Source: Lepidurus packardi
Taxonomy: Eukaryota > Arthropoda > Branchiopoda > Notostraca > Triopsidae
NCBI GenBank assembly: GCA_023053545.1
Contig: JAKZAN010000004.1
Coordinates: 5,704,001-5,768,000, forward strand
DNA: 64,000 nt
Direction: 5' to 3'
Under the pieces are notes generated by a model. The model had not been told where the DNA came from, did not search any database, and was given only the letters and a program-made list of their open reading frames with translations. Position 1 is the stretch's first letter. Each line of letters starts with the position of its first letter. Below are positions 22,556 to 37,500 of this stretch, piece after piece. Made by a program: the position numbers and the translations under genes.

Positions 22556-25500
22556 CTAGCGATTATCGATCACCGGATGATTGCTGGAAGCGGTAGTGGA
22601 AAGAACACCATTCTCGTTGGCCTCATCTTCATCCTGATGGCAAGAAGTAGACAAAAGAGAAGGAAAACCGTGTTAAGAGTTGAACTTTGACAAATGAGGT
22701 CTTTTAAAAGCTTTTATACCTCAGCTCCTAATTGCTGGCTTGAAGATGGGCACCAAATTAAGGCAGGCTCCTCAAATTCTTGCAGTAATTTGACCCTTTT
22801 TTCATTCTAATTTGGACAGTTACAGAAAAATTCTCGTTTATTTTTGGCTTCTTATTCTTTTTTTATAATGTAAATGTAGTGTGTACCTGTTCACGCATGA
22901 GATCCATCAATCGTTTCCTGTCACCTCGTAGATTATCAGCTTGCTCTGCTGCTTTGGCAGTTTTGATACCCGAAACTTCCAACAATGCCAATTGAGCATC
23001 ACGTTCACTGATTGCAGCCTCTAAAGCTTCCTGTCTAAGCAAAAACAAGAGTAAACTTAGGCACTATTGAACGAAATAATAGAATTCTAAAATAAACTAA
23101 AAAAAAAACTCGTGTACGTGAGATCGACGTTGGTCACAGTAAATTGTAAAATGAAACAATAAATTGCAAAATTAAATTATAAATTATAAACTTAAGTAAT
23201 AAATCCTAAACCGAGTCTCTTTTCATTTTTATTACTTCATATCGAAAAGCTCGTGTAGGTGAGATCGACGTTCGGCACATAGTTTGGCGAGTTTGGATTC
23301 GAGCTGCTGAAGCTGAAGCTTGATGGGCCGGCATGAAGGACATTTCAGACTTTGCGCATTCTGCAAGGACTGAAGTCTTTGCTCTAACCTTGCCACCTAG
23401 TAAAGGGCAAGAAGTTTCCGTATGTATGAGACCAAAGAAGAGAAAAGCAGACTAAGTTATATAATTGTAATTTTTTACCTTGTCGTCTAATTTGACTCGC
23501 AGACTCACTTCGCGATCCAAAGTTACCTCCCGATCTGCAGTAATGCAAACACTTTCTCTTAGAGCTTCCTCGAGTTCTTCGATCCGCTCTTGGAGCTGAT
23601 TGACTCCAGACGCTGCCTCCGCCTGATTCTTGACCTTCTCCGACTGTTCGGCTTCCAAGGCGTCCAGTTTGTCATCCTTGGTATCCAAGTCTTGGCTCAG
23701 GTCATCGATAGTCTGCTCCTTCATGCGAATATCGCCCTCCAATTCTTCAATTCGCTTGTCTTTCACATTTACCGAGTGCAGTAATTCATCGATGGTGTGG
23801 TCTTTTTGCTGCAGCTCTGTTTCTACGAGCTTGGTCCTGTGTTGCAAGCCCCCCAAGTCTTCTTTTTGCGCTTTAAACTCTTTGCGGAACTCGTCGAGAG
23901 TATTCTGAAGGAATTTCAAGTCCGTGTTGAGCTCTTCCACCGTCAGTCGCTCTTTTGACAGGTTGTATTGGAGATCTTCCACTAAAGTTTGCCGGTCATG
24001 TAGCTTGGCTTGCAGAACTTGGATCCCTTGGCTCTTGGCATCTCGTTCGGCTTCTAAACTCTGCACTTGGACTTCCAAACTTTGCAGACGCTCGGTCGTC
24101 TCCCCATCTTGTTGTAGTAACAAATTCTGCTCCATTTCTTCGACTTTCTGTAATCGATCCCGTAATTGCTGCTCAGTTTCCTCCACCAACTTCAAACACG
24201 CTTCCAAGTCCTGGACGCGCTTCTCTTTCTCGAGCAATTGCTCTCGAAATTGCGGCAGTGTAGTCATTTCTTGTTCCAATTCGGCGACGCGCTGACTCTG
24301 TTCGTCCACTTTGAAGAGCAGCTCGTCGTAATCCCCAGTTTTGGCCTGCAACTGCTCCACAGACTGCTCTTTAAGGGCGAGGACTTGCTGCAAAGCTGCA
24401 ATTGTATCACAGTAATGTTGAATCTCTTTTCTGTGCTGCGATAGATCCGCCTCCCTCACCGTTTTGTCACGTTGCAAAATAGCCAATTGCTGCGTCAAGT
24501 TCTCCACCTAAAATAACATACGCACACACCCCAAAACACGGACAAACCGTCGAACGAAAATGGAACCAAAAACAAAAGCGCCATTTAAAAACACAAAAAG
24601 AACGAAAATAGAAATAAGAAATGACAGAAAGAGGTGTTGAAAAACGGGTCGGAAAGAGAGGGAGATACGGTTAGAAGAGGCTTTTAAGGAACCCGCCGGC
24701 ATTAGATAAGGCTTGCACGGCAGGGGCGGGCTATATTTTAATTTATTAAAATTGAGTTATTAATAATCCGAAATATAATAAAAACAAAATTTCCCGGAAG
24801 CAAGACATGAAACGGCAGGAAGAGAGAAGTTTTGTTAGTAATGTTAGTTGAATTGGTTAATACAAGGCTCCTGTACAACTTAGCTTGTTGCACTAAGCTA
24901 CCGCTAGATGGCGTCCGGTGCTTTGTCTTGGTGTTTATGAACGCGCATTGCTTCCGCGCATTAAAGGACAAGCTTGATATCCTTATAGTCACGTACTCAA
25001 TTTACATGAAGTTTTTCTTAAAAAGTGCATGAAAATAATGTCTAGCTCAGTCAGTTTCCAATTTTAAATTTTTCTTTTCTTGTATAGGTGAAAAATTAGT
25101 TTGTATTTTTCAAATTAGTGAAGGCAAACATAAACAGTCAAAATGCCTTGCTCTCCAGTTTGTTATTACCTAAATTACTGTCAATAAATTTTGTGAAATT
25201 CTTTTGGATTTGTGCCATGAAAGCTAGAGCTATACGGGAGCCTTAATAGAAAGATGATTTGAATCATTCGTATGATTTTTACCTGTGTGCGATTTTGTGC
25301 TTCGTTGGATCGATCAGGTGCCGGCGAGGGAGAATTGTGCAGAGGCCGCTTCCGTAAGGCTCTGTAGAAATATAATAATGATAATAATAATAATCAAGGA
25401 AAGAGATTGTTAAGAAGCTTTTACGCTAAAACGTATTACGCTATCATTGCAAATATCAAGCTGGTGGCTTACTCTTGGAGCTCCATGATAGTTTTGTCCT

Positions 25501-28500
25501 TGGCAAATTGTTCTTCCTGGCTCATTTGTACGAGCTGAAGCAATCTCTCCATCTCACTTTGAGCTTTTACTCCCTCGGCCTTGAACTGAGCTAATGCCTT
25601 GTCTTTCTCCGATAACAACTGTCGGAGTTCGCCCGATTCCTTCACAGCATCCCCTTTCACTGGAGTATTATTATGGTTGGGCGTCTGCTTCAGCTTAGCC
25701 TCCATGGCGTCGAGCGTTTCTTTGCGTTTCTGTAATTGCTTCTCCAAGTCTTGCAAACCTTTTTGCCGGTCCTGGAGCTGCTTATTCCGTTGCTCGTTCC
25801 CCTTCCGTAGCTCTTCCATCTGGCGACGCTGATCTTCGATCTGTTTCCGTAAAGCGGCTGTCTCTTCCGTACTACTTCGGGCTCCATTAGCCACTTTCTG
25901 CCCCGCTTCCTGCAGCTCAAGCTGTTAAAAAGAGAATAGCAAAGAAAAGTTTTCAAAACAAGGCCCATAAACTAAAAATACTGAAAACCCATCTAGAACA
26001 AAACGACGAGCCAGGCAAAATAAGCGCAATAACTTAGGTGGAAGCGTGATGTTAGCGATCCTCCACCCGGCTTTTTTTCACCCTTTTGATGGTTTATGGT
26101 GCTCTATAAAAACCTTGCAAGGGAAGAAAAAACATTTGAGAACTCAAAATTTGGGATTCCAACGTAAAAAAAAACAACAGCAACAACATACGGAACAAGC
26201 TGCCATTTTTGGACTTTTCTTTTACGGTAATACTGTAACGACACCAATACCGGACGGCTGAAGGACTGACCTGTTTGTCGGCAAGTTCCTGTACCAAGAT
26301 CTCTAATTGAGCCTGTAACCGTTCCCTGTCTGTGACGGCGCCCTGCACTTCCTGTTGTGCTTTACGAACTTGCTCGTGCATTTTATTGCGCTCATCACTC
26401 ATTTGTTGGAGTTGCTGCTGCGCTACTTCTAAATCTTTGCGCAATTTCTGCGTCTGGGCCACCTCATTGGGGTTGGGATTGGGCGCAGCTTGACGCTGCA
26501 ACTGTTGTTGCAGGTTAGCGATTTCTTGCTGTTGGGCCGCCATCTGCTTGTGTTGCTCCTTCAAGTGCTGTTCTTGTTGACCCAACTGCTGCTTCTGCTG
26601 CTGTAAAGATTTCTCCAGGCCCTGCAACTGTTTTTGTTGTTCCTGGAGCGCCGATTCCGCTTTGTCAGCTCGTGAACGCTCCATTTCGATGACTTTCTGT
26701 AAACCTTGCAGCTCCACTTCCGTCCGGCCGTTATTGTCCTGCCATCGCTTCTGCAGGTGGCCCACTTCCTTCTCCGCCTTTTCCGCCCGAATCTTCTCCT
26801 TCTCCCGCTCCTGTTGTAGCTTCGATAAGTCCTTTTCCTGGCCTTGCAATTGCTGTAGGACCTTCTGCATTTCGTGCTCTTTGCTTTGGAGTACTTCTTT
26901 CGATCCGTGCTCGACGTCCCGCAGCATCCGTTCTTGCTCCTTCTTCAGGCGGTCGTTCTCCACGCGGATTCGCTCCAAGTCCGTGTCCCGTTGGTGCAAC
27001 TCCTCCTGAAAGCTCATGAGCATCTCTTGCGATTTCTCCAATTGATTAACTAGTTGGTCTCGTTCGGAGGAAAGTTGACGCTGGTCGTGCTCGGATCGCG
27101 CTACCTGCTTCTCAATTTTTTCACTCTGTTTTTCCCGCTTGTCCAAAATGGCTGTCAAGTGGTCCCTTTCCTTGGACAACTGGGCGGCTTCCGCTACTGC
27201 CGACTCTAAGACTCTCTGATGTTTGGCCATGTCCTCGCGGTACTGTTTCAGCAGCGATTCGCTGTCGACGCTCTTGTTGGCGACCTGCTGGTACCGCTCG
27301 AGGTCTGCTTGCGTGCTTCGTAAGGCTGACTCGGACTTGGTCTTCTCTTCTTGGACGCGCGCTAGCTCACCCTGCATCTTCTCCAGGCGCTCTCGGTACT
27401 TACCGATCTCGTTAGCCATCCGCTCAAACTCGACGCGGGCGGCCTCGGTCGTTTCTTGGTATTTTAGAGCGCTCTGGGACTTCTTCTCGAATTCACGCGC
27501 CAAGCGAGTCGCCTCCAACTCAGCCTTATCCTTGGCCTCTGTCACCCGCTCGATTTCGCTCTGAGCGCGAGCTAGACGGTCTCGCAGTTTCTCGAATTCG
27601 ATCCGTTGTCGCTCGAGCTCCTCGCGCTGCTTATCTTGACTGCCACTAACCCTGTCTTTGTAAGATTCCGCTTGTTGGAGCTGCAGCTGCACCTTTTCTC
27701 GCTCGCTTTCGCTCAGCTCCCACTTCTGCTGGATTTTCAGTAAATCCGCTTGGACCCGTTCGCATTTGTCGCGTTGTTTCTCCACCTCGATGGCCATGCG
27801 TTCCATCTCGCTCTGATAACGCTCGTGTGAAGTTGAGATCTTGCCCACTTGCACTTGACTGCGCTCCAACTCGCTCTGGGCTTTGACGAGCTCACTCTCG
27901 AGGCGTTCGTTGGCAATTCGCAGTCGGTGCAGCTCTTGCTGACTCGACTCGTAGCGCTCGCGGAGTCGATCCACCTCCGCTTGCAATCGGTTGATCTCAC
28001 TCTGGTATTTATCCTGGTCAAACTGCTGGCGAGACTTGGAATCTTCGAATTTCTCTAAATCGACGCGCAACTTAGCCAACTCCTGATCTTGTCGATCCTT
28101 CAACGTGCTCAACCGATCCAGATCGGCGAGGGCACGCTGCAATTTATCTTTGGCACCTAGCAGTTCCAACGCCGTATGCTCCTGCTCTTCTTTGGCTCGA
28201 TCTTGGGATTCTTGATACTTACCCATGCGGGTGGCGTAACGCTCGATCTCATCTTTCTGGGTCTCGTACTCGAGACGAATTTTATCTTGTTCGGCGTGCA
28301 CACGACGGAGCTCTACTTGAGCCCGGTCGTATTTCTCGTGTATTTTTTCCAACTCCACTTGCGCTTTCGCTAACTCTTCTTGATGTTTTTCCTGGGAGCT
28401 CTGGGCTTTGCCGAACTGGGCATGGGCGCGATCCAGTTCAAAACTCAGCCGATCGATCTCACTCTCCAGCTTTTCTTTCTCGGCTGTTACACGACGGAAT

Positions 28501-31500
28501 TCCATTTGCGCTTTGTCGTAGCGGTCGCGCATGAGTTCGTTATCCAAGGCGTGCTTGTCGAGCTCTTCTTTCCACTTTTCCTCGGCTTCCTTCGCTTTAG
28601 CGAGTTGCAAAAGTGCGCGGTCCAGACTTTCCTGGGCGTTCTGCAACTCTTCCTGGGCGCGCCGAGCGTCTTCGCGAGATTTGTTGGATAGCAGCAGCGA
28701 TTTTTCGGCGTCCATTTTGAAGCGCTCCACTTCGGCTTGTGCGCTATCCAACTTGCCCTGTAAACGATACAGCTCACCCTGGGATCTATATTTTTCCAAA
28801 AAGAATCATTCATCTGCACCCACTTGTTTCATAAAAAAGTAAAGTTTTCTTCTTTTTTTAAAAGAAATGTTGTAAAGTGTCTTACCGATCATATTTCTCC
28901 AGCACACGATCTAACTCCCGGACAGAATTTTCTTTGTCTTCTTGGACTTTGGCCAACAATATCTGGGCCTTTTCCAGCTTATCTTTGAGAATGGTCACTT
29001 CGGTGCTGATATCATCACGCTCAGCCTGCAAAAAAAGAAAAAAAAACATCTAGGTTACACAAAGAATTTATAGAAAAGAATGAAATGAATCTAGGTATAC
29101 CTGGAATTTCTGGACTAGTAACTGCGCTTTATCAAGACGATCCCGCACGGTTTCGAGCTCGCTTTGCAGCGATTCCTTATCGCGTCCCGCCTTGGCTGTT
29201 TGCGCCCGCATGATGTCGACCTCTTCTTGCACTTTCTGTAGATCTAAGGTCGCGGATTCTTTGTCTTTCTGGGCACGTGTCAATAACGCCTTCAAAAGGG
29301 CAACAAGAAAAGAAAAGTTAAGGTCGAGCCAATTACCGTGAAATTTATTAAATTATTACTTGAGCCTTTTCATGTTTATCGCGCATTCGATCCACTTCCA
29401 GTTGCATGGTCTCTTTCTCCTTTTGGACCCTAGAGCATTGTCCTTGCGCCTTGTCTAGCTGCGCCTGAAGGTTTTCATAGTCGTAGGTCGTCTTTTCTTT
29501 CTCGGCTTGGAGCTGTTAAAAACGTATTAAAAATAATTAGAAAAAAGTTCTTTCCCATTAAAAAAATAGAGAAAGATTGTGTAATGGAACCTACTTTGCG
29601 TAATTCCATTTGTGTTTTGTCATGGCGTTCCTGCAGACGGTCGGTATCGCTCTGAGCCTTGTCGAGGGTTTGCTGAGTCTTTTCAGCCTGCAATTGCAAT
29701 TTGCCCAACGTACTTTGGGAGCGTTCTAATTCCTCGCGTAGTTTTTCCACATCAGACGCAGCTTTGTCTCGCTCCGCGTGCAGTCTGTTGACGGTGCCTT
29801 GGGATCGCTCGTACTCGTCTTGCAAGTTTTCGCGTTCGGATTGAGCGTTCTCCAGTTTGGCTTTCAGGCGATAGATTTCGCCCTGAGATTTTTCCACTTT
29901 CTCTTGGAGTTGCTCTCCCTCGGCCCGGGATCGCTCCCACTCCGCTTGGTGCATGCGGAGTTCCGCTTGGGAGCGGCGGAGTTCGGCTTGCGATTTGTCG
30001 AGGCGTTCTTGGATGCGCTCAATCTCTGCACTCACATTCAGCTGACTGCGACCGAACGTGGTTTGCGAGCGTTCCAACTCACTCCGGAGGCGTTCGTTCT
30101 CCACTTTGAAGCGTTCGTTCTCCATCTCCATGCGCGAAACACGTTGCTTGGCCGTTTCCCAGTCCGCTGAACTCTTCCCAGCGTCGCCTTGAATCCGATC
30201 GAGCTCGGCTTTGGATTTCCCCAAGTCCGATTGCGAACTCTCGAGTTTGGCCTCCAACTTGTCCTTCTCGGCTTGTGCGCGTTCCAATCGCACGCCCAGC
30301 TTTTCCACTTCGCTTTCCAAGGCGTGCATCTTCATCTTGTACTCGGCGATCTCGCGTTCATGCAAATCGCGCTCTTCGTGCTTTTCCTGCTCGGCTCGGT
30401 CCCGTTGTTCGCGCAACTGTGCGATTTGCTTCTCTTTGTCGCTAATTGCTTCCTCCAAGGATGACAAGGCACCTTCGGAATTGCAATGATGCGCTTGCAT
30501 AGCTGTCATACGGGCTCTGGCCATGTCCACTTGGTTGTCCTTTTCCTTGAGCAAATCTTCCAAGTTCTCAATCTAAGTTTAAAGCCCCGCCCCTTTAACT
30601 TATTATACATTTCTTTCCCTTTTTAGGAGAAGGTCTCCGAGCTAACTAAAACACGAACTTAAGCAAGATTCGGGAAACTTATTTTCTTTCTTTCAACTAC
30701 AACCAAGGCGTTTTTGGGTATGCTTGCCAGGAACGGGAAGTTTTCTGCAACGTCAACTGAAGAAAATGAGGAAAAGTTGTCTTTCGTGGGGGCTGAAACG
30801 CAAGAAACTTGTCGAAAACTCATAATCCACATACTAAAAAAGTCATATTCGTAATAAAAAAAAACGGAAGATAAGGAGTACAACCAAACTTCTGGGTACT
30901 AATTAAGGAACATAAATCAACAAGAACATTAATTAGTCCTAAAAACTGATTACTTTAATTCCCAAAGAAATGTGAAATTAGGGAATAAAAATACTGATAA
31001 GAACCAAAACAAAAATAATCGGAATGGATGATTTGGCCTTCCAAATAGTGTATATAAAATGGCTTACTTTGCGTTGCAGGACGTTGATCTTGCGGTCTTT
31101 GATATCCGTGTTTTCGCGGACTTCATTCAATTCCACACTGAGTCGATTCCGCTCTTGGGTGGCTTGTAAAGCCGCCTGCGTCTTCTTCTCAATTAAACGA
31201 TTCTTCTCCTCCAAGCGCTGGCGTAATTCTTCTACCTGTTGTATGTATATATATTAAATCGTACCGACCATAACCTTAACCAGACAGATTGCTTCAGAAA
31301 TTGGATTTTCTTTTTGTATCAGACAGAGCACAGACATAGGAAATAGAATTCACTTACATCGGCTTGAATCATGTTGTAATGCTCTTCTTTGGCACAGAGA
31401 CTTTCTTTGAGCACAGCAATATGTCTTTGGTAATCGTGATGTTGTTCGTCGAGGGTTTTCATTTTGGCTCCCATGGCTAACAGCTCTTGATCCCTTCTCG

Positions 31501-34500
31501 TAATCTCGCAGCGTAACTCTTCCAACTGTTGAAGTATCCGAACATATTTTGAAAAAACGAGTGAGAATGATAAAGAAGTCAAAATGATAAACATAACATG
31601 TTTTGACTCGTCTTTATACCCAAAGGAAAGAATGGATGCAGAAAAAACGTATTACGGTTGCAAAACTCAGAAGTAGTCTCACAAAAACACATCCAATAAA
31701 AACAGACCGAAAAACTGAAAAACAAATTAGAAAAGTTAACGAAATGATCTACGGTTCCCGCTTTCCATTGCACATTCTCCGGCATGAGCGTAAAAGGGAG
31801 TCCACATACTAGCAAAATGCATATTCCTGGCGCTGCAATCGTGAACACCTGCAAGCTATGAAGTATTTTCCATGTCTGAAGTGTCTCGATAAATACAAAT
31901 GACAAATACAAAACACAAAAGGCACTTTGAGTGGTAACTCTTTTTGGTTGATGTTATTTGCTTTTCTTGGGAAGGTTGTTTGGTCTTTTCAACCCACCGA
32001 CCTACTCCCTATCCCTTTACAATTCGCCTTTTCGTCTCTTGTTTTTGTCTGGATGCAAATCGAGTAACATAGGGGAGACTTGGGTCTTTTAATGACGACG
32101 CCAAAGGCTTTTACTTAGCTTTACCCCAGGGGAAGGTCGTTGGGATTACCCCCCTTTCCTGTCCTTTTTTAGTCGCATTTCTTCCTGCCCTTCCCCCCCT
32201 TACACACATACTTTTACTATCCTTATTGGTCAATGTGGGACTCGGCTGTCATTCGTGGGATTCAAATATTCTCAATAAAATTTCTTAATCATCTCTAATC
32301 TCTTTCTTTAAAATTTTTCTGTTTGAAAGCAATAATTACTGTCTGAATTATGGCAAAGCTTTCTTCTCATTGTCACTTCTACCTTTTCTAATTTCGTTTT
32401 AATTCTCTTTGTTTGCATTTCTACGATATTTTATTTCTACCCTTTGTTAAGGCTCCCGTATAGCTTCGCTCGTTGTCATTACACCTAAGTTACTACGAGG
32501 TGGCGCGCCGTACTTTGTCTATGGACTTTGTGTATGGACTTTGACTATGGGCAGTACTTTGTCTTTGTCTATGGTTTCTATGGACACGCATTGCTTCTGA
32601 GCATCGAAAAGCAAGCAGGATAACTTTATCATCACATACTCGTTTTGCGTGTATTTTCTAAAAATACAATAAAGTAATGTCTATGTCATGCTACTTTCTA
32701 TATTCGAAATTTTGCTTATTCTAGCATAGGTGAAAAATTAATTTACGTTTTTCAAATTACAAAAGGGAAAAAAGCAAAACTCTTCTGTATTTCGTATCTT
32801 ACCTACATTACTGTTTACAAAGCTTGGGAAAATCTTGTGTGCTTTCTACGTAAGGTGCTTCTATTTTCCCCATGCTATGGTGTCATAGAAACCTAAGCAC
32901 TAAGGGAACCTTAATCACGAGAGTATTTTTGTCGTTCCTAAGTGGGTTTATACAAGAGCATCACGGTATTCCGTCAGGTTAATCAAAGCTCTAAGATGTA
33001 AACAAATGAATTTCTGTTTCCTGTTTACAACGACCAGAAATTCGAAGCAAGGTACCCCCTTGCCTTCTAATGAACAAAGTGACAAGCAAGTTAGCACGTA
33101 GTGCGGTGCGATCTTGAAATTCAGGTGTTTGGAACGAGGGAGTTTAGTACAGTAGTTTGTCATCCTTAATGAAGGAGATCAGGATGGGGCAGCATCCAGA
33201 AAGGAGGCGACAAAAAATTGGCCCGGAATGTGCGAACTAGCTATCCGTATTCTATAATCTTAATGCTGTTGACAATACAATAGGGGCTGAAGAGCCTCTT
33301 CGGGGATCCGTGTACTTCAAAAACAAAAAGTCCAAAACAAAAAAAGGGCGTGACAAAAAGAAGTCCTTTGAGACTCTTGCTCAGCTCTTGCTAAAACCCC
33401 TTTTTTGCGCACATGCACCATCTTATGCAGCGAAATTAATCTATATTTTCCCTGTAACGTTGTTGTCTGACCATCATTCGTCTTATGCGGCTCACAGGAC
33501 TTGTTGTCGATGTCTGACGAGGAAGTTTGCTACTTCTTCATACAAGCTTTGAACCTTAGTTTGCTTGACTACCACTCATCGGGCATTGTCTTTCCCAGCT
33601 GGACGCATTCCAGACGTATACTAATCACTCTGTAAAAGTTCTGACGCGTCAATTTTCGCGTTTGTCAAGTATACAATGAGAGCTCGAAGAAAAACTTATT
33701 TTTCGGGAAACCTCGTTCAAGAGTAAAGGGTGAGGCAGGGGAGAGAAGAGAACCGCATGGAAGACGGAAAAGAAGCTGCGACTCCAAAAGTAACCTCGAA
33801 AGAGAGAAAAAAGCCTTCCAAGCAAATTGTCACACGCTTGGTTGGCTTATACACGGGAACACCGTGCAACTGCAACAGAAAGCACAAATCAATACAAAGC
33901 ATGTGCGGTGAGCGGATATAACGTATGCGTAAATGTCTAGGTTAATCTTTAGCCCGGAATTACGCTCAAACAAAACGTGCTGTTGCTGCGTAACCTGTCA
34001 GATGATGAGACGATCACATTCGCTGTTCACAAATGAAAATCGAAATTGAGATCTCGTAATCTACAGACCTGCTTTTGTGCCAAGGCTTGCATTTGCTGTA
34101 ACATCATCCTCTCCTCGTCTTTACCTGTGAAAGCAAGTTAATTAAAACGTTACCTTCGTAAGGAATCAATAACAAAAGAAAACAACGAAAAGAAAAAAAC
34201 TTTCTTACCCATGCCCTTGTTTTGAAGCATTTCTAGCAACTTTTTGATACTCTCGTCACGGGATTGAAGAGTTTGCTTTTGGGTGTCAATACGAAGTTCC
34301 AATTCCTACAGGATAACGGGGAAAAGGACATTGAAAAAGACTTCGACACTATGCATAACACGGGAAGATCCAATTTCCCAACTTCTTGTTAGCTCTAAAG
34401 GGATTTAACTTTCAAAGCCAAAATTTCGGGTCACAAGGCACACGGCTGGTATGCTAATTAAGGTGTTGTGTTCAAATCCTTGCACACTAATCTAACCCTT

Positions 34501-37500
34501 CCTCCCCAATTGCATGCTTCCTTTCTGGGAGTTGAAGAGACTGGCACTTCTAGCCGGAATTTCAACACGCAAAGCAGTGACTTCCGTGAATTTTCCCACA
34601 CTCCCTTTCTTGTTTCTGTTAAAAAATACGCGTAGTTAGAGACTTTGGGTGGCTTACATACCTTACAAGTATCCCTGAGGATGGCGACTTCCCGCCCCAT
34701 GTGCTCGTTTTCAGCATACAAGGCTTCCATTTGCTGTCGTATTTCCAGACCAGGATTTTGCATGCTTCGAATCCGTAGTTCTTCTTCCAGCTGTCGGACA
34801 AGCATGGCTTGTTTCTGAAAAAAAAGGAAAAAACAAGTCAAACACTGTAATTCGGTCAGCGCACACCACATCGCAGTCTTTCTATTTCTGCCCCCTCCCC
34901 AAAAAAAATAATAAAAAAGGAAAGACGCTTGTGTGTAGTTAGTGTGTCCTAAAATTGCGGAACCGTGTTCCTTATAAATTTTTCTGTTTCTGACGAGCAA
35001 TTATCCAGTAAGGAGCGCACTCTTAAGTTGACAGTGCTGTCCTGTGTTGTGCTGGCTGCAGAAATGCATACCCAGCTGTGACACCCAAAACCTCCCCAGA
35101 GGTTCCTTCAGCTTAAAGTTTTATGACAGTATTTTTTACAATATCCAGCAATGCCTCCGCAAAAGGTTAAAGTTACTCATTTGGGAAATGGCAAGTTAAT
35201 TATCTATGGCTTCTTTTATGAAGAAAAAAAAAGCTATTTATATATTTATGTCTCCCGTTCAGTCCTAGGAATAATTTTTTCTTCATTTCTGTACCGTTTA
35301 GGTTTGAGAGGATTTTAAGTTTGACAAACTGAAAAAGATAACTGTAAGATTGGATAACTGAAGAAGATGTGGTACTTGCCAACACGTGGGAAGGAAAAAA
35401 AAACATTCAAAAGAGGGCGAAGGGGTGGGGGTAATAAAAGGACTTGAGAGATGAGAGTTTTGGATTGTGAAGGTCCTTACTAATTAGAAGGCGCGTGTTC
35501 TTGGGTTTGTCTTTACACTTTTAGAAAAGGAATGAATAGCTTGTTTCTTTATTTCCTCCCTTATTGCCTCCTTTCATTGATCCGTGACGTCAAAGCAAAA
35601 GCTTTCCCTGCATACAATGCTATCCTGTTCTGTTTGGTCGCTAAAAAACGCATCTCCAAAACCCTTACTTATTGCTGTCTCCGGTTTCTTCTTTCCCATA
35701 TAGTTTTTTGCCGTCATACGTAAAAGGTATTTCTCTACACATTTCTTTCTGTTATTATTACTATGTATTTATGTATGCTAAAAGTTGTCCTTCAAGCATA
35801 CATTTCATGTTTCGGACCGTCTCACGTTTTTGTAACGGCATGACAACAATAGATCCGTGTACAATACACAAGTGACCAGGTAAACGCGTGCAAAGCGAAG
35901 ATACCCGTCCAGTCAGAGTGCGACTTCGCCCCTTAGTCCCTTGCGTTTCATTGTTAGCAACTATGAAATGCTTCTTTTAAGGCACAAACTGGCGAAGTCG
36001 CATGGCGAAGTCGATTAGACGGTATCTTTCCCATGTACACTTCAGCTGGATACTATTCCACCTCAAAATACCTCACAGTAGTGTGTTGGCATTGTAAAGG
36101 TGATTCTAAGCTTTATGGCAACTTAAAAACTGAGTAATGTGACAATTTTTTGTTTTCTTTAGCTCAACCTTACGTTTAAAGCTAATGTTTTGGCACTGTT
36201 TGTAAGTAATTTCAGCAAAGCTTCGACTGCTCTATTCTATTCTCTGTTATCGTTTCTTTTAGGTATTAATAGAAAATTCAGGGATTCTCGGATTAGCTTG
36301 GGTTTTCTTGAACGAGGTGTATAGCCCACTACGTTATAGATATTTTGGGGGGATTTTTCCTATTTTCCATGTTTTTTTTTTTTTATTTAGGAATGCGTTA
36401 TTTTTCCACAGTCCAAGTGTTCTCAAAAAGAAAAAAAGGGAAATAAATGAAAATAAAACTGTGTGGCTCCCAGAGTCTGCCGACAGAGACTTCCTTTCTT
36501 TCGCGTCCCCACATAAAACCAATCCATGCTCTGGCTTCTTCGTAGGGATCGATGGCCGAAAATAGAATTAAAAACAAGAAGGCAACCAGCCAAATACTAT
36601 TATCCTCATACCCGCATTCTCCATCTTAATGTTTTTTTTTATAGGAAAATTCAATTAGATTTGATTTTTTCAAAAGTTTGGAAATTTCTTTACTGTTCCT
36701 GTCGGCCACAAAAGGTATTTTATATAATAGTATAATTTAAATCACCGAACGTCTCCCTGGTACTGGCAAACTGAGTTTGAATCACTTAAGTAATTCTCCA
36801 GAATCTCTTTCTTTCTTTACAGTAAATTAATCGATTCGAGCAGATGTAGCAACACAGAATGAAGAAAAGTGGGAGGACAAAGCAGATCTTGCGCTGCGTA
36901 TTCTCTCAACGAACTCCTCTAACTCTCTCATGTCTTTACATTACTCCATTGCTCTTGCTCCGTCCGTAACGTAAACCTAGAACGTAAACGTAGAAAATGA
37001 GAGTAAAAAAGAAAAGAAGAGAAATGTAATTTTGACATGCTGCTGGAGAGAAAAGGAACTTGATCTTGGGGCAAACATAATAAATTCCGTAATGATAATG
37101 AAGTGCACTGATTACAATGCTCTTCCAAACCCCGAACCTCATGTTAAGGTTGGACCGCTTCACGTTGGGCGAGCGGTAATAGTAGACCTTACACGATGTG
37201 CCTTTTTATGTTTTTGTATGTGTGTGTGCAGGGGGTGTGACGGGGAGAGAAAGAGGGAGAGAGAGAGCGAGGACTCGACTGGCTTGCATTTTCATGGAAT
37301 GAAAAATCGATCTGAGACCGGTGACCTAGTTTGGCTGGAGAAAGCCTGCCATTCATGTTCGTATAGTTATACGTCTAGAGCCTCTGTTTTTTCATGGGGC
37401 TGCTCTTAGGACTTGTAGCGGGGCATAACGGTCTTAACACAAGAGTTGCTCAACCTTGAACGGTTTAAGACTGCAGAAATTAGTCTTAAAAAAACAGTGA

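Noticed and set aside
23590..30489. Many long plus-strand open frames opposite brp exons
   Set aside because: They mirror the Glu/Lys/Gln-rich coiled coil on the other strand; their Ser/Leu/Cys/Phe-rich composition is what antisense of such codons gives.
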